Assembly (NCBI GenBank): GCA_014163555.1
Contig: JACJGO010000020.1
Span: 55,452 to 119,451, forward strand
Reading direction: 5' to 3'
Length of the DNA stretch: 64,000 bases
Origin: Flavisolibacter longurius
GTDB taxonomy: Bacteria > Bacteroidota > Bacteroidia > Chitinophagales > Chitinophagaceae
Shown here: positions 1 through 7,391 of the stretch, piece by piece
Numbering within the stretch: the first letter of the stretch is position 1
Layout of the letters: each line of letters opens with the position of its first letter
Position numbers and translations under genes: made by a program
Notes under the pieces: generated by a model
The model's database searches: none
Seen by the model: the letters and a program-made list of their open reading frames with translations, nothing else
What the model was told of the DNA's origin: nothing

Positions 1-210
1 TACCGGTTCGCCAAAAAGGGATGCTTCCGCAGAGGCACCGGAGGCAGTGGGCAGCAGGGAAACATAATTGGCAAAAGCAAATGCCAGCGGCAAAGCCCCG
101 CTACCTTCTTTGCCTAAAAAAAGAAGGGCATGGCTGATGCGGTTGTGCCGGACCATTTCTACCAGGTGTTGCTTTACTTCCTGCTGACCAATAACATCGT
201 TGAATAACAT
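1..210 (-). CDS. holB: DNA polymerase III subunit delta' (N-terminal part only)
   Basis: The complement reads from ATG at 210 off the left edge, giving the first 70 residues. It opens FNDVIGQQEVKQHL and continues with NRISHALLFLGKEGSG, the typical start of clamp-loader delta' and DnaX-like AAA+ subunits. In this family the subunit helps load the beta sliding clamp onto primed DNA. The segment after the glycine-rich GKEGSG is the Walker-A region, which is degenerate in delta' because that subunit does not hydrolyse ATP. The rest of the gene is outside the window. DnaX (tau/gamma) is the alternative, but the weak P-loop favours delta'. Confidence 0.8.
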   Translation of the reverse strand, partial: MLFNDVIGQQEVKQHLVEMVRHNRISHALLFLGKEGSGALPLAFAFANYVSLLPTASGASAEASLFGEPV

Positions 211-211
211 C

Positions 212-330
212 GTCTGAACCGGGATTTATAGGATTTGTAGGATGCTTGAAATTAAAGAAGGCCGTCCGCCAACTGGCGGACGGCCTCAAATATCCTGATA
301 AATCCATTACATCCCACCTATCGGGGTTTA
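212..330. repeat. Quasi-palindromic word array G (3' end of gpx)
   Basis: The left part repeats a GGATTTATAGGATTTGTAGGATG-like vocabulary (about 215-243). The right part carries its inverted form, ATCCTGATAAATCC and ATCCCACCTATC (about 291-327). A perfect GC-rich hairpin sits between them. The array starts just after the glutathione peroxidase stop codon and ends at the holB start. It has the same architecture as other arrays in this window. Confidence 0.7.
260..285 (-). terminator. Intrinsic terminator of the glutathione peroxidase gene
   Basis: There is a perfect 11-bp stem (GGCCGTCCGCC, loop AACT, then its complement). On the minus strand it is followed by a T-rich stretch (TTCTTTAATTT). 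It lies about 50 bp past the gpx stop codon. Confidence 0.75.
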
Positions 331-336
331 GACAAT

Positions 337-858
337 TTAATTCAGGTGAACCGTGATTTCTTCGCTCAGCGGGCTCACTTTGCTTGGAAATACTTTTACC
401 AGTTTACCTTTTTCATCCACCAGGAACTTAGTGAAATTCCATTTTACCACCGGGTCGGGAGTGCCCATTTTTTTGGCTTCCGCCGTCAGGTATTTGAAAA
501 GTTCATGGGCATCGTCGCCTGTCACCGAAACTTTTTCCGCCATCGGGAAGGTAACGCCGTAATTTTTTTTGCAGAAAGCACCGATTTCTTCATTGCTACC
601 GGGCTCCTGATCATTAAAATTATTGGCCGGGAAACCAACGATCACCAGTTTGTTCTGGTACTTTTCATAAAGCTTTTGCAGGTCGGCATATTGTGGCGTG
701 TATCCGCATTTGGATGCTGTATTTACCACCAGCACTTTTTTGCCTTTAAACTTTGCGAAATCGATTTCCTTCCCGTCAAGACCAGTCACTTTAAAATCAT
801 AAAAGGAAGCACCTGATAGCATAATCGAAAGAATTGAAGCGAGAATAAGGGTTTTCAT
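337..858 (-). CDS. Glutathione peroxidase family thiol peroxidase, exported
   Basis: A 173-residue protein of the normal GPx/BtuE size that reduces hydrogen peroxide or lipid peroxides. The family's catalytic tetrad is visible: Cys51 in SKCGYTPQY, Gln84 in FNDQEPGSN, and Trp140-Asn141 in KWNFTKFL. The active-site residue is Cys, not selenocysteine, so thioredoxin is the likely reductant, as in other bacterial members. Residues 1-17 are hydrophobic with small residues at the end and look like a signal peptide, so the enzyme may act in the periplasm. It is a single gene between a terminator hairpin and the beta-helix lipoprotein gene upstream on the same strand. Confidence 0.9.
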   Translation of the reverse strand: MKTLILASILSIMLSGASFYDFKVTGLDGKEIDFAKFKGKKVLVVNTASKCGYTPQYADLQKLYEKYQNKLVIVGFPANNFNDQEPGSNEEIGAFCKKNYGVTFPMAEKVSVTGDDAHELFKYLTAEAKKMGTPDPVVKWNFTKFLVDEKGKLVKVFPSKVSPLSEEITVHLN

Positions 859-941
859 GAAATAAATTTTTATTCGTTAGCTGTATAACAGTATAAAGAT
901 AAGTTGGTTGAATGGTGGACGAATTCAAATCTTTTTTAAAA

Positions 942-2348
942 TTAAGGCCGCCATTCGTATGCACCCAGGTCCGGGGCCGATCCGGCAGGCCGGGGTTTCC
1001 CGTCAAGATCCCATTGCACACCGGCAGCGGTGCCGGCATTGATGGCGGGTGATCCTTCTTTGGGCCGGAAATTATAAAAACGTTCTGCCGTGTTGATGCT
1101 GTCAAAAAGCGGTTCGCCGGTGACGGCGCCATTGATGGTGGCACCTGCCGGAGCCGTTTGCATCCGCCATAAGACGTTATCAAAAAGTACGGAATAGCTG
1201 GTGTTTCCCTGCTTTAGCGTCACCACTTCATCCTTGACAAACCCATTTTCTTCACCCCAGAAAATACAGTTGCGGAAGGTAGCGGAAAGATCGTTTACGG
1301 TAATGCTATTGCTTTGGGTGATGAAATTTGTAAGCAGCAGCACCGGGTCTTTATGTTGCACAAAACTGTTGGAAAAAGAAGCAAAGGTGCAGTGCGTAAA
1401 CTGGTAGTTGCCACCAAGTGCCAGAACGGTATTCTTGCTGCAATTGGAGATAAGCAGGTTACGGGCCGTAATGCTGGTATTGATGCCCAGCAGGCCGGCA
1501 TCGTACGCATTGTCAATGATGGTTTCGTTCAGCGTAAGCTTTGTGCCTGATGTTGCGGGGTTGGTAACGACAATGCCCTGGTAAGCGTTTTTGATAATGG
1601 CATAGTTCAGCACATTGGATTTGCTGCTGCCGGTAAAAAACAGTCCGGGGTAAGAAGCTGGAAAATCGCGGTAAGGTAGATCCAGCCTGTCGCCGGTAAA
1701 CACCACTCTTGTGCTGTCGTAATGTTCACCATTCACCTGCAACGAGCCGTGAACAACAAAGGGGGCATCGGCATGCATGTACACCTTACAGCCTTTGTTG
1801 ATGATTAGGGATGCTGTGGTATCTACGGTAAGGCCGCCGAGGATCACATATGGCAGATCGTTGTTCCAGGTTTGCTGCCCGGTGATGGTATGGTTTCGTA
1901 AGAAGTGTGCATTCTTTCCAAAGGCTTCTAACTGTACCCAGTTGCTGTTGCCATTGTAAGAAATTTCAATACTGTCTCTTACTACAAAGGGCAGGTTTTG
2001 CGCTGTAGGATTGATGCTGACCGTAACAAAAACATAGATGCTGTCGTTGCCCGGCACTTCAACGTTGGCAATCTGCGGGCCCGGTACGCCGTCGGCATTG
2101 ATGCGGAAAGGAGAGGAGCCGCCACCACCCAGCCGAACCGAAGAAAGGCGAACGCCGTCTTTGTTGTTGTTGATGATTTTTACTACCTGCGAAACCGAAC
2201 CTGCCGTGGTAAACAACGTATCAAAATGAAGGGTATCTACGCTGGGCTGAAGCAGGGCACTGCTGTCAGACGTAAAGGATTCTTTCCGGCATGAAAAGAA
2301 AAAAAGGAGCAGTGCAGCCAGGCAGAGAAGGTTTTTCAACAGGTTCAT
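942..2348 (-). CDS. Beta-helix surface lipoprotein (choice-of-anchor Q type)
   Basis: 468 residues from the ATG at 2348. That start gives a clean lipoprotein signal, a Leu-rich stretch ending LFFFSC with Cys20 as lipid anchor, and avoids overlap with comF; an upstream ATG at 2384 would overlap comF. Residues about 30-150 look like an immunoglobulin-like fold. From about 170 to 400 there are short beta-strand coils with Asn ladders, as in right-handed parallel beta-helix proteins. The C-terminus has SPAINAG and PDLGAYEW, the closing motif of predicted 'choice-of-anchor Q' adhesin-like proteins. The likely location is the outer membrane surface. The substrate is unknown. Confidence 0.75.
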   Translation of the reverse strand: MNLLKNLLCLAALLLFFFSCRKESFTSDSSALLQPSVDTLHFDTLFTTAGSVSQVVKIINNNKDGVRLSSVRLGGGGSSPFRINADGVPGPQIANVEVPGNDSIYVFVTVSINPTAQNLPFVVRDSIEISYNGNSNWVQLEAFGKNAHFLRNHTITGQQTWNNDLPYVILGGLTVDTTASLIINKGCKVYMHADAPFVVHGSLQVNGEHYDSTRVVFTGDRLDLPYRDFPASYPGLFFTGSSKSNVLNYAIIKNAYQGIVVTNPATSGTKLTLNETIIDNAYDAGLLGINTSITARNLLISNCSKNTVLALGGNYQFTHCTFASFSNSFVQHKDPVLLLTNFITQSNSITVNDLSATFRNCIFWGEENGFVKDEVVTLKQGNTSYSVLFDNVLWRMQTAPAGATINGAVTGEPLFDSINTAERFYNFRPKEGSPAINAGTAAGVQWDLDGKPRPAGSAPDLGAYEWRP

Positions 2349-2365
2349 ACGGGGATAAAAATACA

Positions 2366-3067
2366 TCAGTGACTCGAAAAACAAAGTGTGGCCACGCTCA
2401 GTTTTACATTGTCGGCTTGCAACAGCACCGCGCCGCAGGCTTCCAGCGTAGCGCCGGTTGTGATAACATCGTCCACCAACAGAAGGTGCTTTTGTTCAAT
2501 GGCAGACGGATTTTTTAGCTCAAACCGTCCTTCCATATTCAGCCAGCGTTCTACACGGTTTTTCTTTGTCTGGCTCTCGGTATGTGTGGTTCTGATGACG
2601 GCATCCTGCAAAACCGGTTTTTGCAAAACAGAAGCTATGCCTTCGCATAAAACGGTTGCCTGGTTATACCCCCGCTTGCGTTCTTTGGCCGGAAACAAGG
2701 GAAGCGGGATTAAGGCATCCACATACCGAAACCGGTTGGAGGCAGTCAGTGCATGTCCCATCAGTCTTCCCAGGTAAAGTCCTACCTCTTTGTTGCCCCT
2801 GTATTTCAACTGGTGCATCAGGTGCTGCATCATTGATCCTTTGGTAAAATAGTATTGTGCGGTAGCTGATGTAAGTGGCAACCGGCCCCAATAGATTTTT
2901 TCCACCGGATTGTTGGGATAAAGATGAAACTCGGTTTTGGGCAATGCGGCCAGGCAACGAAGGCAAAGATGATGATCGGCTTCCAGCACATCGGTTCCGC
3001 AGGTTTCACATACATGCGGAAACAGGAAGTGCAGCATTGATTCCTTTATGGCGTTAAGCAGCAGCAT
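2366..3067 (-). CDS. comF: ComF family phosphoribosyltransferase-like protein
   Basis: 233 residues. An N-terminal zinc ribbon has Cys20, Cys23, Cys35 and Cys38 (CETCG and CLRC). A type I phosphoribosyltransferase domain follows, with the PRPP-binding motif LLLVDDVITTGAT near residues 190-202 and KERGYNQA-like KERKRGYNQA near 130. In other bacteria ComF acts at the inner face of the membrane in DNA uptake, or with PriA in recombination. In non-competent bacteria its role is unclear. It lies 110 bp downstream of radA, another recombination gene, with word array A1 between them. The beta-helix lipoprotein gene begins 17 bp after its stop, so the two could share a transcript. Confidence 0.88.
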   Translation of the reverse strand: MLLLNAIKESMLHFLFPHVCETCGTDVLEADHHLCLRCLAALPKTEFHLYPNNPVEKIYWGRLPLTSATAQYYFTKGSMMQHLMHQLKYRGNKEVGLYLGRLMGHALTASNRFRYVDALIPLPLFPAKERKRGYNQATVLCEGIASVLQKPVLQDAVIRTTHTESQTKKNRVERWLNMEGRFELKNPSAIEQKHLLLVDDVITTGATLEACGAVLLQADNVKLSVATLCFSSH

Positions 3068-3177
3068 GGTTAATATGCGGATATGCAGATGTGCGAATCT
3101 GCGAATAATAGCTTCACTAATTTAATTGAATTTCTTCATCCGCACATCCCCAAATTCGCATATCCTCTTATCGCATC
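3068..3177. repeat. Quasi-palindromic word array A1 (3' end of radA)
   Basis: The left half repeats ATATGCGGATATGCAGATG and TGCGAATCTGCGAAT. The right half holds the inverted vocabulary (CATCCGCACATCC, ATTCGCATATCC, ATCGCATCTC). The array ends one base from the radA stop codon. The same vocabulary recurs at 36105-36188. Confidence 0.75.
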
Positions 3178-4554
3178 TCAAAACAAGTGGCGATAGACTT
3201 CTTCTACCTTGCTTAGCATTACCACCTCTATATTGAACTTATGTTTACTTAACCCTTTTTGGTTGTACTTGGAAACAATGATCTTACTGAAGCCCAGTTT
3301 CTCCGCTTCGGCAATGCGTTGCTCAATGCGGTTCACGGCTCGTATCTCACCACTCAAACCTACTTCACCTGCAAAACAAATGTCATGCGGCACCGGCACA
3401 TCTTCGTAGGAAGACAACAGGGCTACCAGCACGGCCAGGTCAATGGATGGATCTTCAACTTTCAGTCCGCCGGCCAAGTTGAGAAAAACATCTTTTACTC
3501 CGAAATGAAAGCCGCCACGTTTTTCCAGCACGGCCAATAACAACTGAAGGCGCCTGGTATCAAAGCCGCTCACCGTTCGTTGTGGTGTACCGTAAACTGA
3601 TTGTGTGACCAGGGCCTGCACTTCAATCAATAAGGGCCGCTGGCCTTCGATGGTGGCGGCAATGGCCACACCGCCCAGCGATTCTTCTTTTTGTGTCAGC
3701 AAAATCTCGCTTGGGTTCAGCACGGGGTTCATGCCGTTGTCGTTCATCTGGTAGATGCCCAATTCAGCCGTACTGCCAAAGCGGTTTTTCAGTGTACGCA
3801 AAATGCGATAGGCATAGTGGCGATCACCTTCAAACTGCAACACGGTATCCACCATATGCTCTAAAAGTTTGGGACCTGCAATGGCGCCTTCTTTGGTGAT
3901 GTGACCAATTAAAAATACCGGTGTATTGGTTTCTTTAGCGAACTGCTGAAACTCCGCGGCGCATTCCCGGATTTGGGATACGCTTCCTGGTGAGGATTCC
4001 ACAAAGGATGATTCGAGGGTTTGAATGGAATCAACGATGATCAGTTGCGGCTTTAGTTTTTTTATTTCCTGGAAGATGATGTTGGTGGATGTTTCCGTGA
4101 GCAGGTAGAAATTTTCGTTCTGCATGTTCAGCCGGTCGGCACGCATCTTAATCTGCTGCTCACTTTCTTCACCGCTTACATATAAAGTAGTAATGCCTTT
4201 TAGTTGCAGTCCCATTTGCAGAAACAAGGTTGACTTTCCGATACCTGGCTCGCCGGCTACCAGCACAATGCTACCAGGTACAATGCCACCACCCAATACA
4301 CGATTCAGTTCTGCATCGGATGATAACAAGCGTGGTGATTCTTTTGTTTCAACTTCGTTTAAGTGACGGGTTCTTTTGGTAGTGTCTTTATCAATATAAG
4401 AAGTCCAGTCGTTGTTGCTCCCTTTCTTGGTGTCTTTTTGAATGAGTTCTTCTACGAATGTATTCCACTGTTGACATCCCGGGCATTTGCCTAACCATTT
4501 TGCACTTTCATAGCCACAGTTCTGACAGAAGTAAGCTGTTTTTACTTTCGACAT
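3178..4554 (-). CDS. radA: DNA repair protein RadA
   Basis: 458 residues, the family's usual length. It has an N-terminal zinc finger (Cys10, Cys13, Cys24, Cys27), a RecA-like ATPase core with Walker A GEPGIGKST near residue 100, the RadA-specific motif KNRFG followed by STAELG, and a C-terminal Lon-protease-like domain. RadA is a hexameric DnaB-like helicase that extends recombination intermediates by branch migration. The start MSKVKTAYFCQNCG is secure because the zinc finger follows directly. It is transcribed away from an AT-rich spacer. Confidence 0.96.
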   Translation of the reverse strand: MSKVKTAYFCQNCGYESAKWLGKCPGCQQWNTFVEELIQKDTKKGSNNDWTSYIDKDTTKRTRHLNEVETKESPRLLSSDAELNRVLGGGIVPGSIVLVAGEPGIGKSTLFLQMGLQLKGITTLYVSGEESEQQIKMRADRLNMQNENFYLLTETSTNIIFQEIKKLKPQLIIVDSIQTLESSFVESSPGSVSQIRECAAEFQQFAKETNTPVFLIGHITKEGAIAGPKLLEHMVDTVLQFEGDRHYAYRILRTLKNRFGSTAELGIYQMNDNGMNPVLNPSEILLTQKEESLGGVAIAATIEGQRPLLIEVQALVTQSVYGTPQRTVSGFDTRRLQLLLAVLEKRGGFHFGVKDVFLNLAGGLKVEDPSIDLAVLVALLSSYEDVPVPHDICFAGEVGLSGEIRAVNRIEQRIAEAEKLGFSKIIVSKYNQKGLSKHKFNIEVVMLSKVEEVYRHLF

Positions 4555-4985
4555 AGCACGAATTTAACCTTGTTAGAGATGAAAATTGTTTTCGGATATG
4601 CAGTTGGGAGAGGAGAATTCGGAAAGGAAAAATTGTAGTAAAAAGGGCTGATCTTTCGACCAACCCTTTTACTTACTAACCCATTAAATTCTGACACTAA
4701 ATTACAATTCTGCGTCACTTTACAAAATATTTTTTTGGCGATGTGAATAACTTTTTGTGAATTTTATATAAAGCCAATGCCCAATTATGCCTTTATAAAA
4801 TGCTATAAACTAATTACTTACAAAATTTTAAAAAAACACATTAAAAAAATACATACTGATAAACTGTCAGATAAATTATGTTTTTCCAGACCAAAACTGA
4901 CAAAAGGTTAAACCTGCCTGACGGGAACGCTTTTTTCAGATTTTGGACATAGTTTTGAGGTAATAAAACAAAAAAAGGAGAGACG
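4555..4985. other. AT-rich divergent spacer between radA and a zinc peptidase
   Basis: 431 bp with no credible gene. At 4637-4673 an imperfect hairpin (AGTAAAAAGGG ... CCCTTTTACT) could act as an attenuator or terminator. From about 4700 to 4870 the sequence is very rich in A and T with short poly-A and poly-T tracts. It must hold the promoters of both flanking genes. Confidence 0.6.
4950..4985 (+). promoter_or_regulatory. Candidate -7 box and a genuine Shine-Dalgarno sequence
   Basis: TAGTTTTG at 4950-4957 matches the Bacteroidota -7 consensus TAnnTTTG; no good -33 TTG is found at the usual spacing. The leader that follows contains AAAAAAAGGAGAGACG directly before the ATG. That is a strong AAGGAG Shine-Dalgarno, which is unusual in this phylum. 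Confidence 0.45.
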
Positions 4986-5678
4986 ATGACGCCATCCATA
5001 ATGATAGTTTCTTTAATTTTTATCGGTATCAGTATGCTTGTTTCGATGATACTGAAGAGCCGGTTTGCTGCCTACAGCAAAATTCCACTTTCGGCCCGGC
5101 TGACCGGTAAAGAAGTGGCGGAGAGAATGTTACAGGAGAACGGAATTTATGATGTAAAGGTAGTTTCTGTGGAAGGTTTCCTCTCTGATCACTATAATCC
5201 AGCCAATAAAACCATCAACCTGAGCCCTGAGGTTTACAATAATTACAGTGTATCGGCCGCTGCTGTGGCTGCTCACGAAACCGGTCACGCCATTCAGCAT
5301 GCCACGGCCTATGCCTGGCTCAGCCTCCGCAGTAAGCTGGTTCCCGCTGTGCAAGTAAGCTCTACCGTAGTCAACTGGGTGCTCCTGATTGGTGTGTTTA
5401 TGGCCGCTTCCGGCAATTCAACCCTGCTTTTGGTGGGTATTGTACTGTTTGCGCTTTCGGTAATTTTTTCGCTGATAACGCTGCCGGTAGAATTTGACGC
5501 CAGCCGCCGTGCATTGGCTTGGCTTAACCGGACCAATGTTACCAACTCGCAGGAGTATCCAAAGGCAAAAGACGCCCTGAAGTGGGCCGCTATGACCTAT
5601 GTGGTGGCAGCGCTGGCAGCCGTGGTTACCCTGTTGCAATATGTAATGATTTACATGGGCGGCAGAGACCGGGAGTAA
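4986..5678 (+). CDS. Membrane zinc metallopeptidase, YugP-like
   Basis: 230 residues. It begins with a membrane segment (about 5-23), followed by a soluble part with the zinc-binding motif HETGH at 97-101. Two or three further membrane helices lie between about 125 and 225, with the conserved PVEFDAS element near 162 that supplies the likely third ligand region. This is the layout of the 'putative neutral zinc metallopeptidase' family (YugP). The physiological substrate is not known; a role in membrane protein quality control is only inferred. It is a single gene with its own terminator. Confidence 0.85.
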   Translation: MTPSIMIVSLIFIGISMLVSMILKSRFAAYSKIPLSARLTGKEVAERMLQENGIYDVKVVSVEGFLSDHYNPANKTINLSPEVYNNYSVSAAAVAAHETGHAIQHATAYAWLSLRSKLVPAVQVSSTVVNWVLLIGVFMAASGNSTLLLVGIVLFALSVIFSLITLPVEFDASRRALAWLNRTNVTNSQEYPKAKDALKWAAMTYVVAALAAVVTLLQYVMIYMGGRDRE

Positions 5679-5700
5679 GCTTCCAACGAATTGTAAGAAA

Positions 5701-5731
5701 AAGGCATCCGTAATTGTTGGATGCTTTTTTT
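5701..5731 (+). terminator. Intrinsic terminator of the zinc peptidase gene
   Basis: Stem GCATCC / GGATGC with a 9-base loop, followed by seven T residues. It starts 23 bp after the stop codon. Confidence 0.85.
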
Positions 5732-5860
5732 ATGTTTTTATAGGAAGCAATGAAACAAAGCACTTCCCTTTATCTTGACTTTCAATTGCGAAAGATGTGG
5801 GTAAGATAAAGCTTAGGGAACACGAGTACTGCGGCAGCTACTTCATCCTCGGTGAGAACA

Positions 5861-5908
5861 TTTATAAAGAAGCCCGTTCACACTTCTGTGAACGGGCTTC
5901 TTTATAAA
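5861..5908. terminator. Long perfect hairpin, bidirectional terminator
   Basis: A perfect inverted repeat with 22-bp arms (TTTATAAAGAAGCCCGTTCACA and its complement) around loop CTTC. It has A/T-rich outer ends in both directions and lies between the convergent zinc peptidase and susD genes. Confidence 0.85.
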
Positions 5909-5930
5909 TTTGGATTAACGAAACCTGCGG

Positions 5931-7370
5931 TTAATAACCGGGATTCTGTACCAAGTTAGGATTGACTTTAATTTCATTGAACGGAATCGGGAAGATCCAT
6001 CCCCTAGAATCCGCATCGATGGTACACCTTTCTGCACGGGAGCTGCCATTGACGCCGCACTCCGTACGGACAATGGTTTTGGTAGTCCGGCGCAGGTCAA
6101 ACCAGCGGTGACCTTCACCCAGCAATTCTACCCGGCGTTGTAGCGAGACAGCATCTAACAGGGCAGTCCCGGATTCGGAACCGGCGGCCACATTCCGTGC
6201 TGTGCGCAGGGCATTCAGGTCGGCCAGGGCTGTAGCATCACTGCTTTTTGCTTTGGCTTCGGCACGCATCAGCATCATTTCGCCGGCACGGAAAACTTTA
6301 AAGCTTCTGATGCCGGGATATTTCCAAAGCAAGGTGCGGTTAACATTGCCGACACCGGCCCTGTTGAACCGAACAACTCCCTGATCGACATAGGCACCGC
6401 CCTGGGTTTGTAATATTTCGGTCATCGCCGCAGTGATGCGGTAACCGGCATTGCTGCCACCGATGGCACCACCAGGGGTTAACGTGTTGTCAGACGGAAT
6501 CTGCCATATTACTTCTTTGGAAGGCGCCGCTTCACTGGCTGCCGCAAACGAACTAACAAAATCACTGGCTGTGCCCAGCGGATTTTTCTGCAGGACAACC
6601 GAGGCATCCTTGATCACATCATTCCACTGCGAAGCATAATAATTTACCCGGGCCCGTATGGCATACACCACAACGCTGTCAATAAAATAGCGGGAGGTAT
6701 TGCCGGTGGTATTACCGCCTTCCCGGAAGGAAACCAGGGCATCATTCAGGTCTTTCAGGATGGCATCATAGTTTTCCTTTACCGTATTGCGGGCCGGAAG
6801 GTTGGCAAACGGCTTTTGCGGATCAAAGGTTTTAACATACGGTACACCCAGTTCCGCTGAGTTGCGGTCAAAGTTCACAGCAAAATAGCGCATCAGGTCA
6901 AAGTGAGCCTGGGCTCTGATCGCCAGGGCCTGTGCCCGAATGCGTTTGGCTTCTGCTGCGGTGGCACCCGATTCGTAGTTGCCGACAAACGCTAACAGGT
7001 TGTTGACACGGGAAATGATTTCGTAAGGCTGGATAAACGCTGCCTGAACGTTGTTATAGTCCGATGCATAGATCATTTCTGACATTGTGCTCCAATTTCC
7101 CAGGCTTTCCAGCGACTCCACAAAATCATCGCCCATTAGTTCGGGCAGGGCACTCCAGGCACTGGCATTGCCGGAAGCAGCCGGGTTGTGGTAATAGCGG
7201 TTGCTTTGAAAACCATCATAAGCACCACGCAAGGCATTTTGTACATCGTCTATTGTTTTTAATGCGGTTAATGATGTATCGGGAGTGGTCTCGAGACTTT
7301 TCGTACAAGCCAGCAGCCCTGTAGCAAAAAAGGCGAGAAGAAAAGAGGTTGTTTTTACAAACGATTTCAT
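5931..7370 (-). CDS. SusD/RagB family nutrient-binding lipoprotein
   Basis: 479 residues. The signal ends in ATGLLAC with lipidated Cys22. The body has the SusD fold signature: an N-terminal DVQNALRGAYDGFQ segment, TPR-like helices (YASDYNNVQAAFIQPYEII, then RAQALAIRAQAHFDLMRYFA) and a C-terminal region ending in LLGEGHRWFDLRR and FPIPFNEIKVNP. SusD proteins sit on the outer surface and pass oligosaccharides or other ligands to the partner SusC. The partner gene lies 21 bp upstream. No glycoside hydrolase, sulfatase or peptidase is adjacent, so the ligand cannot be inferred. Confidence 0.95.
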   Translation of the reverse strand: MKSFVKTTSFLLAFFATGLLACTKSLETTPDTSLTALKTIDDVQNALRGAYDGFQSNRYYHNPAASGNASAWSALPELMGDDFVESLESLGNWSTMSEMIYASDYNNVQAAFIQPYEIISRVNNLLAFVGNYESGATAAEAKRIRAQALAIRAQAHFDLMRYFAVNFDRNSAELGVPYVKTFDPQKPFANLPARNTVKENYDAILKDLNDALVSFREGGNTTGNTSRYFIDSVVVYAIRARVNYYASQWNDVIKDASVVLQKNPLGTASDFVSSFAAASEAAPSKEVIWQIPSDNTLTPGGAIGGSNAGYRITAAMTEILQTQGGAYVDQGVVRFNRAGVGNVNRTLLWKYPGIRSFKVFRAGEMMLMRAEAKAKSSDATALADLNALRTARNVAAGSESGTALLDAVSLQRRVELLGEGHRWFDLRRTTKTIVRTECGVNGSSRAERCTIDADSRGWIFPIPFNEIKVNPNLVQNPGY

Positions 7371-7391
7371 AGTGAATGTTTATGCTTAAGA

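Noticed and set aside
346..816. Plus-strand open frame over the glutathione peroxidase gene
   Set aside because: The minus-strand product has all catalytic residues; the plus frame shows no family.
797..1183. Minus-strand open frame spanning the gpx-lipoprotein junction
   Set aside because: It overlaps two well-supported genes out of frame.
3068..3177. Array A1 considered as a CRISPR
   Set aside because: Units are short, imperfect and inverted rather than direct, with no regular spacers and no cas genes.
4700..4870. AT-rich tract considered as an origin or a small RNA gene
   Set aside because: No DnaA boxes and no stable fold; more likely promoter DNA between divergent genes.
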